Positions 1 through 5,684 of a stretch of 14,302 bases of DNA are shown piece after piece. The stretch is from an uncultured Bacilli bacterium (lineage in GTDB: Bacteria; Bacillota_I; Bacilli_A; RF39; UBA660): NCBI GenBank assembly GCA_944364005.1, contig CALVVW010000042.1, positions 1 to 14,302 of the forward strand. The letters are read 5' to 3'. The stretch's first letter is position 1. Each line of letters begins with the position of its first letter. Under the pieces are notes generated by a model, which saw only the letters and a program-made list of their open reading frames with translations, was not told where the DNA came from and ran no database searches. The translations under genes and the position numbers were made by a program.

Positions 1-737
1 TCGTCATTATTTAATATAATTGAATTATCTTGTTTTGCGATAGCTTTCGCTACTGTAGTTTTTCCCATACCTGTATAGCCATCTAATAAAATAATATAGG
101 GATGTTCTTTTTTCCCCTGATAAATTGGGAAGAATTTTATAAATTTCGTCATTAGCTTTGAGTTTATTTTCTGGTTAGTAGGTGTGTATTCTTTTTCTTT
201 CCTGATAATTTGATACGGTTCTTTTTTTCTTAATTCTTTTCTTTCCTCTTTGGTTAAATTTTTAATTTTTAATGCAATATCTATATGAAGTATTCCATTT
301 AGATGATCTATTTCATGTGATAAGACAGTGGATTCAAATCCTTCAAAAATTTCTTGATGTTTTTTTCCTTCTATATCATAATATTCCACTTCTATTTTGT
401 AGGGTCTTTCTACTAATCCTGTATAGTTTAGACAACTTGCACAAGCTTCCCAGTATCTAGTTAGTCCTTCTTCTTTGATAATTTTAGGATTTATTAATAC
501 TCTTTCTTCATTATAATCTTCTTCTAACCTTTCCAGATTTGTTTTCTTTAGATAAATTACTCTTAGTGGAATTCCTAATTGAATTGAGGCTAGTGCCATA
601 ATATTATCATCATTCTTGCAAAAATAATCTAACTCTTTTATGGCATTTTTCCAGTCATTTTTTTTAAAATTGACTGGTTTTGATATTTGCCTTAAATACT
701 CCTCATCATTTTCAATTGTTTTTCTTTCTAATTGCAT
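1..737 (-). CDS. Peptide deformylase fused to a P-loop kinase-like domain (3' end outside window)
   Basis: Translated from the ATG at 737, 245 codons are visible and the frame is still open at the window edge. Residues 1-175 match peptide deformylase, the metalloenzyme that removes the formyl group from new N-termini. Motif 1 is seen as ALASIQLG (about 48-55), motif 2 as EACAS (97-101, Cys99 the expected metal ligand) and motif 3 as HEIDH (141-145). Motifs 1 and 2 deviate from the usual GxGxAAxQ and EGCLS, but the Gln, Cys, His and Glu residues are kept. After a charged linker, hydrophobic strand YIILLDG leads into a Walker A loop, GYTGMGKTT (220-228), so a kinase-like or AAA-like nucleotide-binding domain follows. 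An AAGGAG site lies 741-750. The gene starts 10 nt after the deacylase gene stop, suggesting one transcript. The deformylase call is firm; the second domain's substrate is unknown. Confidence 0.85.
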   Translation of the reverse strand, partial: MQLERKTIENDEEYLRQISKPVNFKKNDWKNAIKELDYFCKNDDNIMALASIQLGIPLRVIYLKKTNLERLEEDYNEERVLINPKIIKEEGLTRYWEACASCLNYTGLVERPYKIEVEYYDIEGKKHQEIFEGFESTVLSHEIDHLNGILHIDIALKIKNLTKEERKELRKKEPYQIIRKEKEYTPTNQKINSKLMTKFIKFFPIYQGKKEHPYIILLDGYTGMGKTTVAKAIAKQDNSIILNND

Positions 738-747
738 ATTTTCTCCT

Positions 748-1213
748 TTATATTTCTATTATTTTATGATTCTCACTTTCTATTAATTTTATTAAATCTT
801 GATAAAATATAGATATTGTTGCGGTATTTCTATTAGGGTGTACTAATATTTTTTTGTTTTTTAATTCTTTGTCTAATACGACCGTAACTTTGTTTTCATT
901 ATCATTGATAATCGCTAAGGGTGTTACAGAACCAGGCACTATATTTAGAATATCTTCTAGATTTTCTTTCGATGCAAAATGAAATCTTGTCACAGATAAT
1001 TTTTTTGATAATTCTTTTAAGTCTATTTGTTTATTATCTGGTAGTGTATATAAGAAATATTCTTTTTTTTTGGGTTTTTAAAAATAAGTTTTTACAACCA
1101 ATTCCTTCTATGTTAGGAACTTTTTGTTTGGCTTCTTCGACTGTGTAGACTGCTGGATGTTCTACTATATCATATTTTATTTTTAAATTTTCTAGTTTTT
1201 CTTCTATTTTCAT
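748..1213 (-). pseudogene. YbaK/ProX-type aminoacyl-tRNA deacylase, frameshifted in an A9 run
   Basis: The family hydrolyses mischarged tRNA (for example Ala-tRNAPro) in trans. The N-terminal part, from ATG 1213 with an AAAGAGG site, contains EHPAVYT and GCKNLFLK, where the Lys is a family-conserved residue. That frame ends at a stop at 1034-1036 after 59 codons. The rest of the domain continues in the next frame to 748 and includes PGSVTPLAI and HPNRNTATISI, both typical of the ProX/PrdX branch. The break coincides with nine consecutive A residues (1063-1071, minus strand); eight would restore one frame of about 154 residues, the normal length for a single-domain protein of this family. It may be a true pseudogene, a sequencing error in a homopolymer, or a gene rescued by transcriptional slippage. 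Family assignment is confident; functional status is open. Confidence 0.8.
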
Positions 1214-1229
1214 AAAAACCTCTTTAAAT

Positions 1230-1616
1230 TTATTTTGTATTATGATTTTTTCTTACTTCCTGATTTTGAGTTTTGATTTGACTAGACACACTATCCATAT
1301 GATCTAGGTTATAAAAATCTTGTGCCCAGGTAAGAGACTCTTGTGTATGCTTTGTTATTCCTTTTAAATGATTTATATTACAATCTCTTAAATCAGAAAC
1401 TGTTTTTAATCCGTTTTCTTCTAATATTTTTCTTTCTTCTATATCAAAAGGAATTGCCGATAATAAATATCTTTCGTTTAGTGGTGGTTTTTCTCGCTTG
1501 TTTAATTCTTGCTCTATTATGCTTTTTAATTCTTCTATGTTATTTGCAGAAGTTATTAACTTTTTTAATTCTTTTAATTCTTTCACAGAAAGACTGTTTA
1601 TGATACTTTGTGACAT
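1230..1616 (-). CDS. Hypothetical protein with RNAP-alpha-CTD-like helical repeat
   Basis: This 128-residue protein has no family that I can name with certainty. Residues 1-45 are strongly helical and charged. Residues 57-105 (FDIEERKILEENG, then LKTVSDLRDCNINHLKGI) follow the pattern of the RNA polymerase alpha C-terminal domain or related helix-hairpin-helix modules, where a short helix, a Gly turn, a 'TVxDL' turn and a further helix bind DNA or protein. The C-terminal tail is polar (Gln, Asn, Lys, His) and probably disordered. It has a clear AGAGGTGAG site and a plausible promoter of its own, and it is the first gene of the short minus-strand cluster that continues into the deacylase and the deformylase fusion. 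The role is unknown; a nucleic-acid-binding or regulatory protein is only an inference. Confidence 0.7.
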   Translation of the reverse strand: MSQSIINSLSVKELKELKKLITSANNIEELKSIIEQELNKREKPPLNERYLLSAIPFDIEERKILEENGLKTVSDLRDCNINHLKGITKHTQESLTWAQDFYNLDHMDSVSSQIKTQNQEVRKNHNTK

Positions 1617-1633
1617 TTTCTCACCTCTTTTTT

Positions 1634-1662
1634 ATTGTAACATACAATATAATTTTTATTAA
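1634..1662 (-). promoter_or_regulatory. Putative sigma-A promoter for the 1616-to-1 gene cluster
   Basis: On the minus strand a TTAATA -35 box (1657-1662) and a TACAAT -10 box (1634-1639) are separated by 17 bp, about 18 bp upstream of the ATG at 1616. The insertion sequence ends only about 25 bp upstream of the -35 box, so the promoter appears intact but any upstream control sites would have been displaced. Support is by consensus match only, in a T-rich region. Confidence 0.4.
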
Positions 1663-1687
1663 CATAGTAAAATAAAAGTAAACATTT

Positions 1688-1713
1688 TGAAGTGATACAA
1701 TAAATGTAGACAG
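1688..1713 (+). repeat. IS left terminal inverted repeat (IRL)
   Basis: It starts TGAAGTGATACAA and ends GTAGACAG. Aligned without gaps to the reverse complement of the right end, 17 of 26 positions agree, with the inner eight identical. The terminal TG is conserved as in IS3-family elements. Confidence 0.75.
1693..1701 (+). promoter_or_regulatory. Possible extended -10 promoter inside IRL for the transposase
   Basis: TGATACAAT gives a TG-N-TACAAT extended -10 element, which can work without a good -35 box; no convincing -35 is seen 17 bp upstream. Transcription would start near 1707-1708, within the first arm of the adjacent hairpin, so transcripts from this promoter would carry a shortened hairpin. 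This is consensus matching only. Confidence 0.35.
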
Positions 1714-1742
1714 TCTAAAAAAGACACAGTCTACATTTTTTT
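1705..1742 (+). terminator. Terminator-like hairpin inside the IS left end
   Basis: TGTAGAC (1705-1711) pairs perfectly with GTCTACA (1729-1735), and the interior GTCT (1713-1716) pairs with AGAC (1722-1725) around an A5 loop. Seven T residues follow (1736-1742). This has the form of an intrinsic terminator in the direction of the transposase genes. Placed just inside the end, it probably stops transcripts that enter the element from outside, a known way for insertion sequences to limit transposase expression. Confidence 0.6.
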
Positions 1743-1769
1743 GTTACTAAATAAAATGGAGGATATTTT

Positions 1770-2132
1770 ATGAAAAGAAATAATATGAAAACACCAAAAG
1801 AAAAAGAAATAATTGTAAAACGATATATAAATGGTGAATCAACCACAAAATTAGCAGATGAATTTAATGTTTGTAGAAGACAAATTTATCGTTGGATAAA
1901 AAATTATGAAGAAAAAGGATTTGATGGTTTAATATCAAATACTGGCAAAGCATCTACTCACCATAAAAATATGGGATTGTATTTAAGAAAACCTAAATCA
2001 AGAGAAGAAGAATTAGAAATAGAATTAATGAAGAAAGAGATTGAGATAGCACGATTAAAAAAAGGCTACGAAGTGAAAGGAGTTGGTCCAAAAAAGGAAT
2101 TCGTTACTACATTCGAGAAGAATACAAAATAA
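1770..2132 (+). CDS. IS3-family transposase OrfA (helix-turn-helix subunit)
   Basis: This 120-residue protein binds the element ends and is the N-terminal part of the OrfAB transposase. A helix-turn-helix of the Tc1/IS3 type covers about residues 10-50 (TTKLADEFNVCRRQIYRWIK). Residues 72-95 form a charged heptad-like helix (EEELEIELMKKEIEIARLKK) that matches the leucine-zipper oligomerisation region of this family. A GGAGG site lies at 1758-1762, eight bases ahead of the ATG. Its 3' end overlaps the OrfB frame, with slippery sequences before the stop at 2130. On its own, OrfA usually regulates transposition. Confidence 0.9.
   Translation: MKRNNMKTPKEKEIIVKRYINGESTTKLADEFNVCRRQIYRWIKNYEEKGFDGLISNTGKASTHHKNMGLYLRKPKSREEELEIELMKKEIEIARLKKGYEVKGVGPKKEFVTTFEKNTK
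2076..2096 (+). other. Programmed -1 ribosomal frameshift signal (OrfA to OrfB)
   Basis: The heptamer A AAA AAG lies at 2090-2096 in the correct phase relative to the OrfA frame (CCA AAA AAG), the classical slip site of IS3 elements. A Shine-Dalgarno-like AAAGGAG at 2076-2082, seven bases upstream, matches the internal stimulator known from such sites. A second in-phase candidate, A AAA AAA at 2057-2063, lies further upstream. Slipping at 2090-2096 would give an OrfAB protein of about 406 residues. Confidence 0.7.
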
Positions 2133-2989
2133 TAGATGAATATAAAAATAAGTATTCTGTAAAGTTATTATGTGAATATATGTCTGTGAGTAGATCGGGT
2201 TATTATAAATGGAAATATAGACAAAATAATCCAACATTAAAAATGTTATCAAGACAATCGGATATAAATTTAATAAAAGAAATACATAAAAAACATCCTT
2301 CTCATGGCTATAGGTGGATAAATGCTTATGCTAGAAAGAAATATGGTGTAGTATGGTCTGATAATCATGTTCATTTGTGTTGTAAGTATGAAAATATTAA
2401 ATCACAAGGTAAACATTATCAATGGAAGAAGCCTGATGAAGAACATGAAAAATTTAATAATCTTGTATGGAATGGTTGGAAATATTTAAGTAGACCATAT
2501 GAAGTAATTGTATCCGATATGACCGCTTTTAAAGTTAAAGGGATTTATTATGAACTCACTTTATATTTTGATGCTTGGAACAAAGAAATAATTGGATATG
2601 GATTAGTTTCTCGTAAAGGTAATATTAAATCATATTACGATGGCTTAAATCAAGTTTTAAGCAAAATAAAAGAAGAACAAATTGAAGAACCTATAATCTT
2701 ACATACAGATCAAGGAGCCGTTTATTCTTCTACTACTTATAACAATCTTCTCAATGAATTTAATATTCAAAGATCCATGTCTAGAGCTGGAACTCCTACA
2801 GACAATCCTGTTAATGAATCATTAAACGGATGGATTAAAGAAGAATTGTTTATTGACTTTGATTTAAAACATTCTAATGATGTTTCAAATCTAATAAAAT
2901 TATACATTAATTATTATAATTATGAAAGACCTAGTTATGCATTAAATTATAAAACCCCAATCCAATATAAAATTGAATCAGGATTTTAA
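2096..2989 (+). CDS. IS3-family transposase OrfB (DDE integrase domain)
   Basis: OrfB lies in the -1 frame relative to OrfA and is entered by frameshifting; its frame is open from 2045 and the first ATG is at 2180. Numbering from that ATG, the region HPSHGYRWINAY (39-50) is the HTH_21-like segment, and the rve integrase core follows with D113 (SDMT), D177 (HTDQGAVYSS) and E213 (NPVNESLNGWIK). The spacing between the second Asp and the Glu is exactly 35, the DD(35)E signature of IS3 transposases and retroviral integrases. The tail NYYNYERPSYALNYKTPIQY is also typical. No internal stop or frame break is seen. It catalyses strand cutting and joining at the element ends, as OrfAB. Confidence 0.92.
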   Translation, partial: GIRYYIREEYKIIDEYKNKYSVKLLCEYMSVSRSGYYKWKYRQNNPTLKMLSRQSDINLIKEIHKKHPSHGYRWINAYARKKYGVVWSDNHVHLCCKYENIKSQGKHYQWKKPDEEHEKFNNLVWNGWKYLSRPYEVIVSDMTAFKVKGIYYELTLYFDAWNKEIIGYGLVSRKGNIKSYYDGLNQVLSKIKEEQIEEPIILHTDQGAVYSSTTYNNLLNEFNIQRSMSRAGTPTDNPVNESLNGWIKEELFIDFDLKHSNDVSNLIKLYINYYNYERPSYALNYKTPIQYKIESGF

Positions 2990-3002
2990 GTGTATTTTTT
3001 AC

Positions 3003-3028
3003 CTGTCTACTTTTTCTTGACTAGTGCA
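3003..3028 (+). repeat. IS right terminal inverted repeat (IRR)
   Basis: It starts with CTGTCTAC and ends TAGTGCA at 3028, 13 bp after the OrfB stop codon. Its reverse complement matches IRL at 17 of 26 positions. An outward-facing TTGACT (3017-3022) resembles a -35 box, but no good -10 box follows at 16-18 bp. Confidence 0.75.
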
Positions 3029-3048
3029 TTTTTGTGTTTATCTTTATT

Positions 3049-3134
3049 TTACAACTTCACACTTTTTATGTCTCCTTTTATCAATTTGTTTATCTTTTTT
3101 ATTATTCTTTTTATACTTTCATATGATATGGCAT
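3049..3134 (-). pseudogene. Tiny frame-disrupted ORF downstream of the ABC exporter
   Basis: On the minus strand a strong GGAGG lies seven bases before ATG 3132-3134, but that frame stops after seven codons (3111-3113). One extra base after the ATG would open a 28-residue, Lys/Ile-rich frame ending at 3049 (AISYESIKRIIKKINKL...). This may be a decayed small gene or chance. It is the only coding-like signal in the 2990-3153 gap; nothing else was recognised there. Confidence 0.2.
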
Positions 3135-3153
3135 ATTATTACCTCCGTTCCTT

Positions 3154-4884
3154 TTAATTTTTAGATTCGGCTGTATATAAATTCTGATAAGCTGAGCATT
3201 CTTTTAATAACTTTTTATGTGTTCCACTACCTGCTAATTTACCTTTTTCAATTACATGAATTGTGTCAGCATCTATAATAGTTGATAGTCTATGAGCAAC
3301 AATAATTACGGTATGATCTTTTACTAAGTCATCAATTGTCTTTTTGATATACTCTTGTGATTCATTGTCTAAAGCTGAAGTTGCTTCATCAAATAGTATT
3401 ATTTTAGTATTTAATAGCAAGGTTCTAGCAATCGCAATACGTTGCTTTTGTCCTCCAGATAAGTTTACTCCACCTTCACCGATAATTGTATCATAGCCAT
3501 TAGGTAAGCTCATAATGTAATCATCAATGTATGCTCTTTTGCAACATTCTCTTACTTCTTCTACTGTTACCTCTTCCCTCACTAATTTGAAGTTTTCTAG
3601 AATTGTTAAATTAAATAAGAAGGGACTTTGTCTGATGATAGATATATTACTTCTTAATGATTCTTGTGATAAATCTTTAATATCTATATTATCAATGGTA
3701 ATTTTTCCTGTTGTTGAGTCAAAGTAACGTAGTAATAAATTAAATATGGTACTTTTTCCATTTCCACTACGTCCTACGACTGCTATTTTTTTGTTAGGTT
3801 CTATGGTTAAGTTTAATCCTTTTAATGTATAGTCTTCTTTTTCTGTATACCTGAATTTGACATTATCAAATTTGATAATTCCTTTGGTGTTTTCTAATAC
3901 TTTGTTTCCGTATTGCTCATCTTGGTATAATTCATTATTTAATATTTCCCCTATTCTTTTTAATGACACTGTTACTTTATTAAAGCTTACTCCGAAGTCA
4001 CTGATACTTTCTACTACTTCATCTATTCTCCAAATGTAAGACTCCATCATTAAGAAAATGCTTAATGTGATTGCTCCATCTAGATAGTATTTTCCCGTTG
4101 TAAAAAGTATTAAGAATTGAATTAAGAAATAAGCTAGATTATTAAAAGCATAATACCATCTTTCGTATTTTCTAACTTTTGCTGTATGACCAAATAATTT
4201 ATCAATTACTTTGCTAATGTTATTTTCTATTATTTTAGTAATACCTAGAGATTTTATTTCTCTGATACCAGTGATATTTTCAGTTGCTATTTTTACATAA
4301 GCATCGCTTTCTTTTTTGATTTTTTCTTGGCTCTTTTTTATTCTAGGGAAGAACTTCATAGAAATAAATCCCATGACAACTGCTAATATCATGACTTCTG
4401 CAAATAATATCCAAGATATTTGTAAAGCTAATATGATAACAACAATGACTGCAATTGCTTTACATATTAACCTTACTATTTTAGAAAGTAATTCCATGAC
4501 TCTATCTGGATCTGTGTATAGTCTATTGATAAACTCTCCTACGCCAATTTCTTCAAATGCTATTGCTGGTAGTTTATCTATTTTTTGATATAAATCTTTA
4601 CTTACATTTTTTGTAAACTTTATTTCAAAGTATGTGTAAAGATAGTCTCTGGGTATTTGTAAAAATGTGTAAAACAGTATATATATTCCTTCATATAGTA
4701 CTAAGTAAAAAACAAAATCATTGATATCTTTTGTTGTTAATGCTTCTACAGCTATGCCCCAGAAATATACTGCTACTAAGGATGGCACGTATGATAAGGC
4801 AACTAGTAGTATGTATAGAAATAACTTTAATTTATCATCTTTGATGTAGTTCCAAAATATTTTAAAATGATTTAACTTTTTCAT
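3154..4884 (-). CDS. ABC exporter half-transporter (fused membrane and ATPase domains)
   Basis: This 576-residue protein has the TMD-NBD order of B-type ABC exporters (MsbA/BmrA/LmrA-like). About six membrane segments lie near 20-45, 55-78, 138-156, 157-178, 245-265 and 268-285. The ATPase domain carries Walker A GRSGNGKST (371-379), Q-loop Gln419, signature LSGGQ (475-479), Walker B IILFDE (495-500, catalytic Glu500), D-loop SALD (503-506) and switch His531, so both half-sites of a homodimer would be catalytically complete. The length is normal. An AAGGAG site (4891-4896) lies six bases before the ATG. The substrate cannot be read from the sequence. The upstream leader peptide, terminator and palindromic operator point to an inducible drug or toxic-compound exporter rather than a housekeeping lipid flippase; this is inference. 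Confidence 0.93.
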   Translation of the reverse strand: MKKLNHFKIFWNYIKDDKLKLFLYILLVALSYVPSLVAVYFWGIAVEALTTKDINDFVFYLVLYEGIYILFYTFLQIPRDYLYTYFEIKFTKNVSKDLYQKIDKLPAIAFEEIGVGEFINRLYTDPDRVMELLSKIVRLICKAIAVIVVIILALQISWILFAEVMILAVVMGFISMKFFPRIKKSQEKIKKESDAYVKIATENITGIREIKSLGITKIIENNISKVIDKLFGHTAKVRKYERWYYAFNNLAYFLIQFLILFTTGKYYLDGAITLSIFLMMESYIWRIDEVVESISDFGVSFNKVTVSLKRIGEILNNELYQDEQYGNKVLENTKGIIKFDNVKFRYTEKEDYTLKGLNLTIEPNKKIAVVGRSGNGKSTIFNLLLRYFDSTTGKITIDNIDIKDLSQESLRSNISIIRQSPFLFNLTILENFKLVREEVTVEEVRECCKRAYIDDYIMSLPNGYDTIIGEGGVNLSGGQKQRIAIARTLLLNTKIILFDEATSALDNESQEYIKKTIDDLVKDHTVIIVAHRLSTIIDADTIHVIEKGKLAGSGTHKKLLKECSAYQNLYTAESKN

Positions 4885-4904
4885 ATTTTACTCCTTTCCA
4901 ACAC

Positions 4905-4929
4905 AAAAAAACTACTTTGCAGTAGTTTT
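4905..4929 (-). terminator. Intrinsic terminator (attenuator) between leader peptide and ABC exporter
   Basis: On the minus transcript AAAACTACT (4929-4921) pairs perfectly with AGTAGTTTT (4916-4908) across the four-base loop GCAA, and a run of seven T begins in the 3' arm and ends at 4905. The hairpin starts two bases after the leader stop codon and ends eight bases before the exporter ribosome binding site. No upstream gene other than the leader needs this terminator, so it most likely controls read-through into the exporter gene. Confidence 0.75.
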
Positions 4930-4931
4930 CT

Positions 4932-5045
4932 TTAAATACTTTTTCTCGTATTAAAAGACTGGAAAACATGAAGATATTTTCCTAGTTTTACTGCAGAATA
5001 TTTTTGGTTAAATTGTGTTATTTTGTCTGTAATTAAATATCTCAT
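4932..5045 (-). CDS. 37-residue leader peptide upstream of the ABC exporter
   Basis: An ATG at 5045 follows a strong AAAGGAG (5053-5059) with seven bases between and opens a 37-codon frame ending in TAA at 4932. The peptide starts MRYLITDKITQF, continues with KYSAVKLGKYLHVFQSF and ends TRKSI; it is basic, has no signal peptide and no run of one amino acid. It lies between a consensus promoter and an intrinsic terminator. This layout matches leader peptides whose translation governs attenuation of antibiotic-responsive genes (known precedents are the B. subtilis BmrB leader for bmrCD and leaders of ribosome-protection genes). The lack of repeated regulatory codons argues for sensing ribosome inhibition rather than an amino acid. 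I know of no homologue with certainty; coding is supported by the ribosome site and context. Confidence 0.65.
   Translation of the reverse strand: MRYLITDKITQFNQKYSAVKLGKYLHVFQSFNTRKSI
4959..4995 (-). promoter_or_regulatory. Alternative RNA structures within the leader (antiterminator candidate)
   Basis: Inside the leader coding region, CTaGGAAAA (4985-4977, one bulged A) pairs with TTTTCCAG (4966-4959) around a ten-base loop, covering about codons 21-29. Just upstream, TGCAGTA (4995-4989, codons 17-19) is perfectly complementary to TACTGCA (4924-4918), which forms part of the 5' arm and loop of the terminator. Pairing of these two segments would prevent terminator formation. The seven-base match is seen directly; its regulatory use is inferred. 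Confidence 0.4.
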
Positions 5046-5077
5046 GTTTTTTCTCCTTTCTTTTTCTAAGTGCTATC

Positions 5078-5106
5078 ATAGTACCATGTCTTTTTTTAGT
5101 TGTCAA
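5078..5106 (-). promoter_or_regulatory. Sigma-A promoter for the leader peptide and ABC exporter
   Basis: On the minus strand TTGACA (5106-5101, perfect consensus) and TACTAT (5083-5078) are separated by exactly 17 bp. Transcription would start near 5071, giving a short 5' UTR before the leader ribosome site at 5053-5059. It is the best promoter in the window. It gives the exporter its own transcription unit, independent of the genes ending at 5202. Confidence 0.75.
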
Positions 5107-5110
5107 CTAA
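5096..5110. promoter_or_regulatory. 15-bp perfect palindrome overlapping the -35 box (operator candidate)
   Basis: TTAGTTG-T-CAACTAA is a perfect inverted repeat of seven-base arms around one base and covers the whole TTGACA -35 element. Such a site suits a homodimeric repressor (MarR-like and similar regulators bind sites of this size), whose binding would block RNA polymerase. No regulator gene is in this window. The rest of the upstream gap (5111-5201) shows only AT-rich sequence. Confidence 0.55.
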
Positions 5111-5201
5111 GTTTTATCAATTATGATTAAGAAAGTTTTTTCAAAACAACGTTTGTTGATGAAGGATGAAGTCTTTTGGTTATTATAATATTCCATATAC
5201 T

Positions 5202-5684
5202 TTATTTTTTACTTTCATTTTCTATCCTGTCATCTACCATTTTTATTGATTCTTGTAATAATTTTTCTAAGTCATTTATTGGTTTTTTATTGTAATCTAG
5301 TTCGTATAACCAGTCTAGATATTTTGTCTTTGGTGCATGGTCTGGTCTACCATAAATTACTTTTTTGGTAGGTAGCCAGTAGCCAAATTCTACATTTGTA
5401 GTAAATCCTGCCATATCTGGCAGACTTCTTGGTACCCAGAATGTGATTACGGTTGCTTCTGTTAAGGCCATTCTTTCCCAGAGTGCTTGATCTGTATAAT
5501 CTTCTTTAGGATGCCAAGTAGAATATTCTGGTACATATACTATACCATCAAAATTTAATTTTTCTAAAATTTCACACGCTTTCTTTCTCCACGAAAGTTG
5601 GTTTTCTCCTCTTGGCGTTGGTCCTGCTAAAAAGATTGATTTTTTTCCTGCAATTACTGGTTGGTCTGAATAGTTTATTTGTAT
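5202..5684 (-). CDS. Nucleoside 2-deoxyribosyltransferase-like protein with apparent ATA start
   Basis: The family transfers or hydrolyses the deoxyribosyl group of nucleosides or nucleotides. The frame reads SIFLAGPTPR (about 16-25), VYVPE (49-53), FWVPR (82-86), TTNVEFGYW (95-103, Glu99 the likely catalytic residue) and YGRPD (111-115), the motif order of the Nuc_deoxyri_tr2-type family. The only canonical start codon is ATG 5471, which would remove the conserved first half. The frame extends upstream to a stop near the previous gene, and a perfect AAAGGAG (5693-5699) sits eight bases before an ATA at 5682-5684, so I place the start there, giving 160 residues. Either AUA initiation is used, or the start has mutated and the gene is decaying. 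It is the last gene of the long minus-strand run, 33 nt after the PHP gene. Confidence 0.75.
   Translation of the reverse strand: MQINYSDQPVIAGKKSIFLAGPTPRGENQLSWRKKACEILEKLNFDGIVYVPEYSTWHPKEDYTDQALWERMALTEATVITFWVPRSLPDMAGFTTNVEFGYWLPTKKVIYGRPDHAPKTKYLDWLYELDYNKKPINDLEKLLQESIKMVDDRIENESKK

Larger units (their letters stand above)
1688..3028 (+). mobile_element. IS3-family insertion sequence, about 1.34 kb
   Basis: The element is bounded by 26-bp imperfect inverted ends that begin TG and finish CA (17 of 26 positions match, including eight consecutive bases GTAGACAG). A TTT direct repeat (1685-1687 and 3029-3031) fits the 3-bp target duplication of many IS3 elements, although the site is T-rich and this is weak evidence. 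It contains OrfA with a helix-turn-helix, OrfB in the -1 frame with a DD(35)E triad, a slippery heptamer at the overlap, and a terminator-like hairpin inside the left end. Coding frames are intact, so it may still be active. It sits between the ABC exporter region and the 1616 gene, oriented opposite to its neighbours, and disrupts no recognisable gene. Confidence 0.9.

Noticed and set aside
272..1603. Plus-strand open frames of 60-90 codons opposite the deformylase, deacylase and 128-residue genes
   Set aside because: They lie antisense to well-supported genes, are rich in Leu, Phe and Tyr as expected from the reverse strand of AT-rich coding DNA, and lack good ribosome sites.
3017..3045. 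Outward promoter from the IS right end (TTGACT)
   Set aside because: No acceptable -10 box occurs at 16-18 bp, and it would drive antisense transcription into the exporter gene.
3527..4588. Plus-strand open frames within the ABC exporter gene
   Set aside because: They are antisense shadows of a gene with complete ATPase motifs and have no ribosome sites or recognisable domains.
4905..5045. T-box riboswitch as the control element upstream of the exporter
   Set aside because: The leader has a translated frame with its own ribosome site, no T-box consensus was seen, and the downstream gene is not an amino-acid gene.
5140..5160. Small stem AACAA-CGT-TTGTT as terminator of the gene ending at 5202
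   Set aside because: The stem is only five A/T-rich pairs, and no continuous T run follows on the minus strand.
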